A stretch of DNA of 64,000 nt from Bog-473 sp963763575 (GTDB lineage Bacteria; Actinomycetota; Acidimicrobiia; Acidimicrobiales; RAAP-2): NCBI GenBank assembly GCA_963763575.1, contig CAVXPD010000005.1, positions 148,361-212,360 of the forward strand, read 5' to 3'. The notes under the pieces are model-generated. The model searched no databases and was not told the DNA's origin. It worked only from the letters and a program-made list of their open reading frames with translations. A program made the position numbers and the translations under genes. Below, piece after piece: positions 52,948 through 61,454 of this stretch; the first letter of the stretch is position 1; every line of letters begins with the position of its first letter.

Positions 52948-53661
52948 TCAGCTCCTCCCGTTGGAGCTCTCGGGCTCCCGCAGCGTGTAGCCGACGAGTC
53001 GGATGGTGTGGATGAGGGGCGGGCCGTACTTCTCGAGCTTCTTGCGAAGGTAGCTGACGTAGGTCTCCACGACGTTTCCGTCGCCGCCGAAGTCGTAGTG
53101 CCAGACGTGGTCGAGGATCTGCGCCTTGGAGAGCACGTGCCGGGGGTTGAGCATGAAGTAGCGAAGCAGGTTGAACTCCGTCGCCGTGAGGTTGATGGGG
53201 TTGCCGTCGCGGCGGACCTCGTGCGCGCTCTCGTCGAGCTCGAGGTCGGAGAAGCGGAGGATGCCGTCGTCTTCAGGCTCGTAGCCGGTGCGGCGCAGGA
53301 TGGCGTGGACCCGGGCGATCACCTCGGCCAGCGCGAACGGCTTGGTCACGTAGTCGTCGCCGCCGATGGTCAGCCCCGCCAGCTTGTCCGACAACGTGTC
53401 GCGTGCGGTCAGGAACAGGACGGGAACCCGCACGCCGTCGGCCCGCAGGCGCCGTGTCACCTCGAGGCCGTCGAGGTCGGGGAGCATGACGTCGAGGATC
53501 ACCAGGTCGGGCGGGTCCTCCTGCGCCTGCGAAAGTGCCTTGCGCCCGGTCATCGCCTCGTCGACGGTAAAACCCTCGTAGCGGAGCGAGGTCGCCACTG
53601 CGTCGACGATGGAGGGCTCGTCGTCAACCACCAGGACCCGCGGTCCACTGTCCGTCTTCAC
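52948..53661 (-). CDS. OmpR/PhoB-family response regulator
   Basis: 237 residues from GTG 53661, with GGGAGG nine bases upstream. Receiver domain: acidic DDE in VLVVDDEPSIVDAV, phospho-accepting Asp in DLVILDVMLPDLDGLEV, Thr in FLTARD and Lys in YVTKPFALAEV. The winged-helix DNA-binding domain has INLTATEFNLLRYFMLNPRH and VVETYVSYLRKKLEKYGP. The cognate kinase gene follows directly on the same strand. The promoter region lies at 53662-53758 between this gene and cinA. Confidence 0.93.
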   Translation of the reverse strand: MKTDSGPRVLVVDDEPSIVDAVATSLRYEGFTVDEAMTGRKALSQAQEDPPDLVILDVMLPDLDGLEVTRRLRADGVRVPVLFLTARDTLSDKLAGLTIGGDDYVTKPFALAEVIARVHAILRRTGYEPEDDGILRFSDLELDESAHEVRRDGNPINLTATEFNLLRYFMLNPRHVLSKAQILDHVWHYDFGGDGNVVETYVSYLRKKLEKYGPPLIHTIRLVGYTLREPESSNGRS

Positions 53662-53758
53662 TTGGCCGTACCTCCCTGCAGTACAGGGTCGCGCCTGCGA
53701 CTTTCCTCCAAGTGTGACCCGCCTGTGGGCCTGCTGTGAGCGCGGCCCGGCTGGCTGG

Positions 53759-55015
53759 CTAGGCGTCGAGGGCGCGTCGCAGCAGGTCGAGGGAGGAAAT
53801 GGCCCCGTACTGACGCACGCGCTCGCGATCACCGGGCACCCGGAGCTCCCGGGTTGCGGTGGGCCGGCCGGGTAGCGCGAGCCCGACGAAGACGGTGCCG
53901 GGCGCCACACCCTCCTGGTCGTCGGGCCCGGCGACGCCGGTGATGCCCAGGCCGACGTCGGCGCCGGTGACGGCGCGGGCGCCCTCGGCCATGGCCGCCG
54001 CGGCCGGTTCGGTCACCACCGGCCCGGCCGGCACTCCCAGCACGTCGAACTTGACCTGCGAGGCGTAGGCGACGACCCCGCCCTTGAACCAGGCGGAGGC
54101 CCCCGGCACGTTGACGAGGCGGGACGCGATGAGGCCGCCGGTGAGCGACTCCGCCACGCCGAACGTGAGCCCGTGGGCGATCAGGCGGTGGGCGACGGCG
54201 TCCTCCATCGACTCGTCGTCGACGCCGAACACGATGTCGCCGACGCGCGCTTCGAGCGCGCGGCGCACCTCGGCTTCCTCCTTGTCCAGGAGGGCGGAGG
54301 CGTCATCGAGCGTGCGGGCTCGGGCGGTGATGCGCACCTTGATCCCCTCGATGCCCGAGGCCAGGAAGGCGAGGGTGACGTCGCCCACGTCGTCGAGCGC
54401 GTCGACGCGCTCGGAGAGGGCCTCGGCCAGGGCCGACTCGCTCGTCCCCCACGTGCGCAGCACCCGGCTGGCGATGACGCCCTCCTCACCCGCCTCCGCC
54501 ATGCGGGCGCGCAGGTCGGGCAGGATGGCGCGCTCGAACATCTCGGCCATCTCGTAGGGCACGCCCGGGACCGCATAGACGACCTTGTTCCCGACCGGGC
54601 AGATGAGGCCCGGTGCCGTCCCGCCGTTCTGCACGATCGGGCGCGCGCCCTTGGGGACGTCGGCCTGGCGCGCGTTGTTGGCCGACATCTCGCGGCCCCG
54701 GGCCTTGAAGAAGGCGGCGATGCGGTCCACGATCTCCTGGTCGCGGACGAGCTCGACGTTCATCACGTCGGCGATGGCCTCGCGGGTGATGTCGTCCTGG
54801 GTGGGGCCGAGACCGCCGCAGACGATGGCCCCGTCGCTGCGGGCCAGCGCAGTGCGGAGCGCGAGCACGATGCGGTCGTGGTTGTCGCCGACGGCCTGGT
54901 GGAACTGCGAGGTGACACCGGCCTCGGCCAGGTGCTGGCCCAACCAGGCGGAGTTGGTGTCGGCGATCTGGCCGAGCAACAGCTCGGTGCCCACCGCCAC
55001 GATCTCGATCCTCAC
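53759..55015 (-). CDS. cinA: CinA family protein (ADP-ribose pyrophosphatase/NMN deamidase type)
   Basis: 418 residues from GTG 55015 (RIEIVAVGTELLLGQIADTN). The N-terminal MoaB-like COG1058 domain has VCGGLGPTQDDITREAIAD. The C-terminal CinA/PncC domain has FGVAESLTGGLIASRLVNVPGAS with the catalytic Ser region, GVVAYASQVKFDVLGVP and GLGITGVAGPDDQ. Known members hydrolyse ADP-ribose and deamidate NMN in pyridine-nucleotide recycling. It follows pgsA by ten bases in a minus operon. In many actinobacteria recA comes next; here recA is about 8 kb away. Confidence 0.92.
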   Translation of the reverse strand: MRIEIVAVGTELLLGQIADTNSAWLGQHLAEAGVTSQFHQAVGDNHDRIVLALRTALARSDGAIVCGGLGPTQDDITREAIADVMNVELVRDQEIVDRIAAFFKARGREMSANNARQADVPKGARPIVQNGGTAPGLICPVGNKVVYAVPGVPYEMAEMFERAILPDLRARMAEAGEEGVIASRVLRTWGTSESALAEALSERVDALDDVGDVTLAFLASGIEGIKVRITARARTLDDASALLDKEEAEVRRALEARVGDIVFGVDDESMEDAVAHRLIAHGLTFGVAESLTGGLIASRLVNVPGASAWFKGGVVAYASQVKFDVLGVPAGPVVTEPAAAAMAEGARAVTGADVGLGITGVAGPDDQEGVAPGTVFVGLALPGRPTATRELRVPGDRERVRQYGAISSLDLLRRALDA

Positions 55016-55025
55016 CGGCCCGACC

Positions 55026-55628
55026 TTAGGGGGCGATCGATCCGGGGTGGCGCAGTGCGCGGCGGCCGTCGAGCAGGTACTCGGCGCCGGTGTAGAGCGT
55101 GAGCACACAGGCCAGCCAGATCATGGCGAGCTGCAGGCCGTGCTGATGGGCCAGCGGGGGGATGATGCACGCGCCGACGGCGAGGTCCTGCACCAGCGTC
55201 TTGAGCTTGGCCGTGTTGCGGGCGGGGATCGACACGCCGCGCCGCCCCACCCAGGAGCGGTAGCCCTGCATGCCGAGCTCGCGCAGCGTGATGAGGACGA
55301 CGGGCAGCCAGGGCAGGTGACCCTGCGCGGCCAGCGTGATGAGCGCGCCGAGCACAACGGCCTTGTCCGCCAAGGGGTCGAGGAAGGCACCCGATCGGGT
55401 CGTGCCGTGGCGGCGGGCCAGGTAGCCATCGAGCCCGTCGCTGGCGGCGAGGAAGAACCCGACCACCACATTGATCCACGACGCCCCCCAGGCGACGAGC
55501 ATGACCACGTAGACCGGCGCCGCGAGGAGACGCGCCACGGTTATGGCATTGGCCGGCGTGACCAGCGCGCTCGGGCCGAAGGTGAAGCCCGGGTGCCCGG
55601 CGGGATGCTCATGGGTGGCGTCGCTCAT
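55026..55628 (-). CDS. pgsA: CDP-diacylglycerol-glycerol-3-phosphate 3-phosphatidyltransferase
   Basis: 200 residues. The CDP-alcohol phosphotransferase motif D-G-x2-A-R-x8-G-x3-D-x3-D is present as SDGLDGYLARRHG and SGAFLDPLADKA. Five or six TM helices. LVTPANAITVARLLAAPVYV is the usual N-terminus. It makes phosphatidylglycerophosphate, the precursor of phosphatidylglycerol and cardiolipin. ATG overlaps the rimO stop by four bases. The order rimO-pgsA-cinA is conserved in actinobacteria. Confidence 0.92.
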   Translation of the reverse strand: MSDATHEHPAGHPGFTFGPSALVTPANAITVARLLAAPVYVVMLVAWGASWINVVVGFFLAASDGLDGYLARRHGTTRSGAFLDPLADKAVVLGALITLAAQGHLPWLPVVLITLRELGMQGYRSWVGRRGVSIPARNTAKLKTLVQDLAVGACIIPPLAHQHGLQLAMIWLACVLTLYTGAEYLLDGRRALRHPGSIAP

Positions 55629-57034
55629 CGGACGGCTCCGGCGGGCGCGGCGGGCGCGAGCGCCGTCAGTGCGGCGAAGAGGTCGGGACCCTCCGCGGCG
55701 GTGATGGTGGTGTCGACGATGCTGCCGACGGCCGGCCCGTCGGGCAGGTGCACGATGCCGTCGATCTCAGGCGCCTCGTGCACGGTGCGGCCGCGGCCGG
55801 GCGCGTCGACGAGGACGCGTTGGGTCGAGCCGACGAAGGCGTCGCGCTTGGCCGCACTGATGGCGTCCTGCAGCTCGGCGCACTCGCGTAGACGCTCGAG
55901 CGCGAGCTCGGGGGGAACCTGGTCGGGCAGGCCGTCGGCGTGGGTGCCCTCCTCCTTGGAGAAGGTGAAGAAGCCGGCCCAGTCGAGCTGCGCGTCGGCC
56001 AGGAACTCGAGCAGCAGGTCGTGGTCGCGCTCGGTCTCGCCGGGGTAGCCGAGTATGAACGACGAGCGGAAGGTGGCGTGGGGATCGGCGCAGCGGATGT
56101 CGGCGATGCGGCGGAGGAAGCGCTCGCCGTCCCCCCAGCGCCTCATGCGGACCAGGTGGGGACGCGAGACGTGCTGGAGGGAGAGGTCGAAATAGGGCAC
56201 GCCGGTTTGGAGGACGGCCTCGACGAGCTCGTCGGTGAGGCCGGAGGGGTACAGGTAGAGCAGGCGCGTGCGGTCGACCTTGGCCGAGACCGCACGGGTG
56301 AGGGCGGCGATCGGCGAGTGGCCGTCGGCGTCACGGCCGACGCGCCCGCGGGCGCCGGGGCCGGTGCGGTCGCGGCCGAAGGAGGCGAGGTCCTGGGCAA
56401 CGAGGACGACCTCACGGAGAGGGGGTCTCCCGCTCCCCGCTTGCGGGTCGGGACCGAGCAAAGCGTCGACCTCGGCCAGGATCTCCTCGTGGGAGCGGGA
56501 ACGCTGCTTGCCCCGGAAGGACGGAATGGCGCAGAAGCCACAGATGCGGTCGCAGCCCTCGGCGACCTTCACGTAGGCCCAGGGGGCGCGCGCGGCGGGG
56601 CGGGGCAGCTCGAGGAGGTCGAAGCTGCCTCCCGTCGATGCCACCGAGGCGTCGCGCCGGGGAGTGCGGGTGTCGCCCAGCGAAACGGCCACGGCGTCGG
56701 TCGCGGCCGGAGACCCAACGAGGTCGTGGCCGAAACCGGCCACGAGATCGACCTCGGGCAACGCGTCGCGCAGCTCGTCCCCGTACCGCTCGGCCATGCA
56801 GCCGGTGACCACGAGGCGGGCGCCCGAGCGGCGCTGGTCGGCGAGGCCGAGGATCGTCTCGATCGACTCCTGGCGAGCAGCCTCGATGAACGCACAGGTG
56901 TTGACGACGACGAGGTCGGCGTCGGAGGGATCGGTGACGCTGTCGTACCCCTCGGCTTCGAGGTACCCCTCGAGCTTGTCGGAATCCACCTGGTTCTTCG
57001 GGCATCCCAGGGTCTGCATGTAGTAGCGACCCAC
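55625..57034 (-). CDS. rimO: Ribosomal protein S12 methylthiotransferase
   Basis: About 469 residues from GTG 57034 (VGRYYMQTLGCPKNQVDS). The UPF0004 domain supplies three cluster cysteines (LGCPKNQ, VNTCAFI, VVTGCMAERY). The radical-SAM domain has C-x3-C-x2-C in CDRICGFCAIPSFRGKQRSR, and a TRAM domain ends the protein (VDAPGRGRTVHEAPEIDG). It adds a methylthio group to an Asp of S12. The frame opens back to 57316 through a tRNA gene, so the long version is not real. GAGGAG lies 13 bases before the start chosen; start uncertain by a few codons. Confidence 0.93.
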   Translation of the reverse strand: MGRYYMQTLGCPKNQVDSDKLEGYLEAEGYDSVTDPSDADLVVVNTCAFIEAARQESIETILGLADQRRSGARLVVTGCMAERYGDELRDALPEVDLVAGFGHDLVGSPAATDAVAVSLGDTRTPRRDASVASTGGSFDLLELPRPAARAPWAYVKVAEGCDRICGFCAIPSFRGKQRSRSHEEILAEVDALLGPDPQAGSGRPPLREVVLVAQDLASFGRDRTGPGARGRVGRDADGHSPIAALTRAVSAKVDRTRLLYLYPSGLTDELVEAVLQTGVPYFDLSLQHVSRPHLVRMRRWGDGERFLRRIADIRCADPHATFRSSFILGYPGETERDHDLLLEFLADAQLDWAGFFTFSKEEGTHADGLPDQVPPELALERLRECAELQDAISAAKRDAFVGSTQRVLVDAPGRGRTVHEAPEIDGIVHLPDGPAVGSIVDTTITAAEGPDLFAALTALAPAAPAGAVR

Positions 57035-57162
57035 GACTTCGCACACACTCCTCGCACCAAGGCCGCACCCCACCGACGCCGGCGACGCGACGGGGACGGC
57101 AGGCCCGCCATGAGGCGGGCCGACATTCCGGGGCATCCGGCACCGGGTGCCCGAGCTCCGAG

Positions 57163-57251
57163 CGGAGAGGGAGGGATTTGAACCCTCGGACCCGGTTACC
57201 CAGGTCAACTCATTAGCAGTGAGTCCGATTCGGCCGCTCTCGCACCTCTCC
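57163..57251 (-). tRNA. tRNA-Ser (anticodon GCT)
   Basis: An 89-nt class II tRNA on the minus strand. Acceptor GGAGAGG/CCTCTCC is perfect. The anticodon loop carries GCT (within CACTGCTAATGAG), there is a long variable arm, and the T-arm is GAGGG-TTCAAAT-CCCTC. Discriminator G; CCA is not encoded. It lies between rimO and a tyrosine recombinase gene, a usual attachment site for integrative elements. Confidence 0.95.
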
Positions 57252-57254
57252 AGT

Positions 57255-57304
57255 AGGAGTTTTGTCCAGCGATCAAAACTCCTGGCCATAATCTGACCAT
57301 AATC
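57255..57304. promoter_or_regulatory. Inverted and direct repeats between tRNA-Ser and the integrase gene
   Basis: A perfect 10-bp inverted repeat, AGGAGTTTTG (57255-57264) and CAAAACTCCT (57274-57283), is followed by the direct repeat CCATAATC at 57286-57293 and 57297-57304, an 11-bp step. The spacing of about one helical turn fits arm-type integrase or excisionase sites, or an operator. TAAACT at 57306-57311 may be the -10 of a leaderless integrase transcript. Confidence 0.5.
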
Positions 57305-57319
57305 GCTAAACTGCACTCC

Positions 57320-58474
57320 GTGAGGGGAAGCCTACGTGAGCGATCGCCAGGCGTTTGGCAGATCAGGGTGGCCCTGGGTCGGGACCCCGACACCCATCGC
57401 TACCGGTACGCGCACGCCACCGTCCACGGCGGACGACGCGATGCCCAAAAGGAGGCGGCTCGACTGGTCAATGAGGCCTCGCAGGGACGGATCCCTCTGA
57501 CCAAGGAGACCTTCGGGGGCCTTCTCAATCGCTGGCTCGACCACATCGAGGCCCGTGGACGAGCTCCCAAGACGTTGGTCGAAAACCGCCGGATGGCTGC
57601 CGCCATCGCAACAGAACTGGGGGCGAAGGACCTCAGGAAGCTAGAGGGATCGGACCTCGACGCCTTCTACGACCGATTGAGTCAGCGGGGCCTCTCAGCG
57701 ACCAGCGTCCGTCGGTATCACGCCGTCTGCTCGGCCGCCCTGAACCAGGGCGTCAAGTGGGGCCTCCTCGAGCACTCCCCAGCGGCGCAGGCATCTCCCC
57801 CGAGCATCGAGCGGAACGAACCGGATGCGCCGACGCCGGAGGAGATCAAGCTCCTCATCGAACGAGCAGAGGAGAAGGATCCCGAACTGGCCACGCTGCT
57901 CTTCGTCGCAGCAACGACCGGCTGCCGGCGCGGCGAGCTCTGTGGTCTTCGATGGTCGGACGTGGACTTCGAGAAAGGCGTACTCCTCGTACGGCGATCC
58001 GTCTCGGATCTTCCGGGGCGGGTAGAGATCCGATCGACCAAGACGGGCCACGTCAGGAAGATGGCCCTCGACGGCGCGACGCTGTCGATACTCGAACTCC
58101 TTCGGGAGCGAGCGGTTGCCCATTGCGCAGTCGTCGGTACCTCACTCGATGCGGACGCCCATCTCTGGTCCTCATCGCCCGACTACCTCTCGCCACTGCG
58201 GCCGGGCGGCGTCACCTCCCGGTTCATTGCTTTGCGCAACGACCTCGGACTGACTCACATCCGCCTCCATCACCTCCGCCATTTCGCCGCGACCGTGATG
58301 TTGGCCGGCGGCGTCGACGTTCGCACAGTGGCCGGCAGACTCGGACACTCTCGCCCGACCCTGACGTTGCAGACGTACGCGCACGTCATGGACGTCTCTG
58401 ACCGAAGGGCGGCTGAAGTTCTTGGTGGAAGTATTTCGGACGCTCACGTCAGGGTGGCCGAGTCTGGAGCGTGA
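57320..58474 (+). CDS. Tyrosine site-specific recombinase (phage-type integrase)
   Basis: 384 residues from GTG 57320. Residues 1-55 (RSPGVWQIRVALGRDPDTHR) look like an AP2-like arm-binding domain and 60-160 a SAM-like core-binding domain. The catalytic domain has Arg in TTGCRRGELCGLRWSDVD, the HxxR box in RLHHLRHFAATVML and LGHSRPTLTLQTYAHV with the second His and the nucleophile Tyr. All catalytic residues are present, so it is likely active. It lies 68 bp beyond the 5' end of tRNA-Ser and reads away from it. Confidence 0.93.
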   Translation: MRGSLRERSPGVWQIRVALGRDPDTHRYRYAHATVHGGRRDAQKEAARLVNEASQGRIPLTKETFGGLLNRWLDHIEARGRAPKTLVENRRMAAAIATELGAKDLRKLEGSDLDAFYDRLSQRGLSATSVRRYHAVCSAALNQGVKWGLLEHSPAAQASPPSIERNEPDAPTPEEIKLLIERAEEKDPELATLLFVAATTGCRRGELCGLRWSDVDFEKGVLLVRRSVSDLPGRVEIRSTKTGHVRKMALDGATLSILELLRERAVAHCAVVGTSLDADAHLWSSSPDYLSPLRPGGVTSRFIALRNDLGLTHIRLHHLRHFAATVMLAGGVDVRTVAGRLGHSRPTLTLQTYAHVMDVSDRRAAEVLGGSISDAHVRVAESGA

Positions 58475-59402
58475 AACTCCGGCAGGTGGCGCGCACAGTC
58501 GCGTTTCCCCGAGCCCCATCGCAAACGGGTCCCGACTCCCCAGCGTCAACGTTGTGGACGTCCACACGAATGTCCACACGAATGTCCACATCCCTGGTCA
58601 ACGAGGTCTTCCAACTCCTCGACGCGAACTGACCAGAGCTGTCAAGGTCGGCATCGCCGAGGCGTCCGACATGTCGGGCGCCTCGGCCCTTGAAAGTTCG
58701 GTTACTGAACTGAGTGGACACAATGGATCAGGGCGGCCGGAATCGGCCGGCCTGGACGCGTGTCGGTCCTTATTGCGGCGCGTGCGACACCCCAAGGAGG
58801 GTCCCGAAGGCAGGGGCGGAGTGGCTTCGCACCGTGGTGAAGCAAGTGTGTGTATAGCAATTTGCGATCTTTTTTGGCGAACGCCTGAGTGTGTCGAGAG
58901 GCGCTGTCGAATCTTGCGGCGGCAAGTTCGCGTTCCGCATGTTCAGCCAAAGAAAGGGCGCACGAAACGACGCGTGGCCGTGCAAACAACTTCGGGCAGG
59001 AGCCAGTCGCTCTGTCGTCACCAGAACCCGATCTCGTAGGCCGAGATGGCTCCGTGACTCATGCGGGTACCCACCACCGGCTAACAAGATCTCGTGCGCC
59101 GGAAGAGGGCTGGGGCGGCTTTCACAAGAATCTGCGGAGCCGACTGACCCGGTCGCCGCGATGCCAACCGCCCGCCTCGCGAAGGCTCTCGAGTGCGCTC
59201 CTCGATGTGGTTGGTGCCCGCTTCGGGGGGGTAGCCCCGCACGACTGGGACAGGCAAACCGGCATGTTCGGCGTGTTATTGGGACGCGTCGGTCCGCTCG
59301 GATGGGGGAATCTCGGGGCCGCCGTACTCGATCCGTTCACTCGCCATCACAGACGCGCGTGTCGGGGAGTCCTCCAAGGTTTCCCCGACACGGTTCGGGC
59401 GA
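58475..59402. other. Apparently non-coding stretch downstream of the integrase
   Basis: About 930 bp with only short overlapping frames that lack ribosome binding sites and protein-like patterns. It holds a 14-bp palindrome with direct repeats (58553-58590) and the inverted repeat AGTTC-N7-GAACT at 58695-58711. No tRNA or attachment-site copy of tRNA-Ser was found in it. Confidence 0.5.
58553..58590. repeat. 14-bp palindrome overlapping 12-bp tandem repeats
   Basis: TGTGGACGTCCACA (58553-58566) is a perfect palindrome. Its right half begins a tandem repeat of GTCCACACGAAT at 58560-58571 and 58572-58583, plus a partial third copy GTCCACA. This looks like a cluster of binding sites for one DNA-binding protein. 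Confidence 0.6.
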
Positions 59403-61454
59403 TCAGTGCAGGGCCGGCTCCAGATACTCCGTCTCCGACGGATCCACCGCCGGAGCGGCCGTTCCCCGGGAGGCGGCCCGCTCGGTCCAGATGTCGAGCA
59501 CGAGCAGGCTCAGGTTCGATACGGCGGCCGCACCGATGATCGTCGTGATCAACGCCACGAGCCCGCTAGTCACGTTGAACCCGAGTACGGCTCCGACCAC
59601 CGCACCGACACCCGCGGCACCGATGCCCTTGGCCCGCATCGCCTTCGGCGTGTCGGTGCGGACCCAGCCGGCGTAGACCCCGAGCCAGATCGGCACCGCG
59701 ATCGAGACCACTGCCAGCAGCTCGTCGTCGAGCCGCTGGCTTGGCCAGAGCCAGAACCGCAGTATCAACAGTGCGCCGAGGAACCATCCGCCGAGTCCGA
59801 ACACGATCGGACCGGCCGAACGGATCCATGCGCCCGTCTTGCGGCCGGTACCGCCTCGGCGGCGGATCCGGATCGCCAACACCACGAGCCAGATCACTGC
59901 CAACAAGGCGACGCCGACCATTGTCGCAAGGGTTTTCTTGGCAATCGCTGCCTGCGATTGCGATGTGGCGAAGCTGACCACGTTCGGGGTGTAGCGGGAC
60001 GTGTCGACCTGGCCGGTGGCGTAGAACGTGGTCAGCAGCTGCGTGCTGGCGCTCGGCTCGTAGGCGTCGAAGTCATCCACGTGCCCGAGCCCGGACAGGA
60101 TGACCTGATGCCCGTTGGAAAGGTGCGGCAGCAGCTCCTTCGTGGCGTTCTGGGCCGGCGTTTCGAAGTCGAGCGTCCCGCCGATGAGCAGCGTCGGGAC
60201 GTTCGAGTTCTGCACGCTGGTGTACTGGTTCTCGCCCGGGTTGGCCGGCCAGGCGTGAGCCATGCCTCCTGCCCCCCACAAGAACTCCCCGAGGGGATTG
60301 CCGATGATCGAGCCCCGGTCCGCGCCGGAGCTGAAGTAGCGCTCGACGGGCTGCGCGTCGGCCATCCCGATGCTTGCAAACTCGCCCCAGACGAACGACT
60401 GGGGGAGGACGAGATTGGCCACCGCCGAGAGGAACCACAGGCCGCTCGGGTCGCCCTGCGCGGCGGAGATCCACGAGTTGAGGGTCATCGGCCCGGTCAG
60501 TGGCGAACCGCTGTCCGAGTTCGCCTCCGTGAGCCCGAGGAACGTCCCGACCAAGACGTTGCCCCGCTTGATCGGCAGGGAGAACCAACTGCTCGGCATG
60601 TCTGCCGCTGTGTGCTGCACGCTCGCGGCGAGGTTTTTGGTGCGGGCGCGGCAAGCAGGCTGCTTCGCGCACAGCGCCGAGTAACGCTCGATCCCCTGAT
60701 CGATCTCGGCTCCGCTGTAAATGAAGTTCCCGGGCGGGTTGACCCCGATCATCACCGAGCGATCGACACTGTTCGGGTACCGCCACTGGTAGGTCATCGC
60801 CAGACGGGTCCCGGCGCTCTCGCTGAGCAGGTCGATGCGCTTGTAGCCGAGCGCGACGCGAGCGGCCTCGATGTCGTCGGCCTGCTCCGCCAGCGTGTAG
60901 CCGGCGAGGTCAACGCCGGATCGCTCAAGCCGCTGCGCGCACGAGGCGAAAGCCTGGGAGTACGCGCTCAGCGACGCTTTGCCGAGGTAGTCCGCGGAGC
61001 TCTGGAGCGCCGACGTCACCTCGGGACAGTTCAGCACCGAAGAGCCGTCGACGCCGCGGTAGCCGACCATGACGACATCGTGCTGGGCGGCCAGGCGGTT
61101 CGCTTGGGGAAACGTCATGTTGGTGATGCCAGGGCCGCCGTTGAGATGGAAGATTGGCGCCAACGGGTGCGATGAGCGAGCCAGGATCCGGGTCACTGGC
61201 AGCGCGATCAGGCGCGACCGGGGGTCTGCCCGGTTCTCGGGCACGACGAGCGTTCCGCAGTCGGCGCGGTAGCCGCCTTTCTCGGTGGAATAGGTGCACG
61301 GGTGCATCGTCAGCTGGCCGGCGTGCGCCCCCTGCGGGACCGAGACCGCGGCGTCGCCGGGTGCGAACCCGATGTACACCAGGCCGAACAGCAGTACCCC
61401 GATGACCACCAGGGCAACGATCCGACTGGGGGTGTAGATCCGCTTTGACTTCAT
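59403..61454 (-). CDS. Membrane-anchored TAP-like alpha/beta hydrolase with C-terminal TM domain
   Basis: 683 residues from ATG 61454 (GAGGGAAGG upstream). One N-terminal TM helix (about 12-32) leads to an exported alpha/beta hydrolase: oxyanion region FHLNGGPGITNM, nucleophile in LLSESAGTRLAMTYQWRYP, Asp in LIGGTLDFETPAQ and His in LSGLGHVDDF. This is the tripeptidyl-aminopeptidase-like layout. After about residue 500 come five TM helices, an unusual extension for the family. ATG overlaps the stop of the upstream membrane protein gene by four bases. Likely peptidase or esterase facing outward. Confidence 0.8.
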   Translation of the reverse strand: MKSKRIYTPSRIVALVVIGVLLFGLVYIGFAPGDAAVSVPQGAHAGQLTMHPCTYSTEKGGYRADCGTLVVPENRADPRSRLIALPVTRILARSSHPLAPIFHLNGGPGITNMTFPQANRLAAQHDVVMVGYRGVDGSSVLNCPEVTSALQSSADYLGKASLSAYSQAFASCAQRLERSGVDLAGYTLAEQADDIEAARVALGYKRIDLLSESAGTRLAMTYQWRYPNSVDRSVMIGVNPPGNFIYSGAEIDQGIERYSALCAKQPACRARTKNLAASVQHTAADMPSSWFSLPIKRGNVLVGTFLGLTEANSDSGSPLTGPMTLNSWISAAQGDPSGLWFLSAVANLVLPQSFVWGEFASIGMADAQPVERYFSSGADRGSIIGNPLGEFLWGAGGMAHAWPANPGENQYTSVQNSNVPTLLIGGTLDFETPAQNATKELLPHLSNGHQVILSGLGHVDDFDAYEPSASTQLLTTFYATGQVDTSRYTPNVVSFATSQSQAAIAKKTLATMVGVALLAVIWLVVLAIRIRRRGGTGRKTGAWIRSAGPIVFGLGGWFLGALLILRFWLWPSQRLDDELLAVVSIAVPIWLGVYAGWVRTDTPKAMRAKGIGAAGVGAVVGAVLGFNVTSGLVALITTIIGAAAVSNLSLLVLDIWTERAASRGTAAPAVDPSETEYLEPALH

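Noticed and set aside
57255..57283. The inverted repeat as an intrinsic terminator
   Set aside because: No U-tract of useful length follows on either strand and no gene ends there; an integrase or operator site fits better.
55625..57316. Long N-terminal extension of rimO
   Set aside because: It would translate through tRNA-Ser(GCT) at 57163-57251 and carries no family sequence before YYMQTLGCPKNQ.
58889..59676. Overlapping plus-strand frames of 216-261 codons after the integrase
   Set aside because: No start signals or family patterns; the right part is antisense to the TAP-like hydrolase gene.
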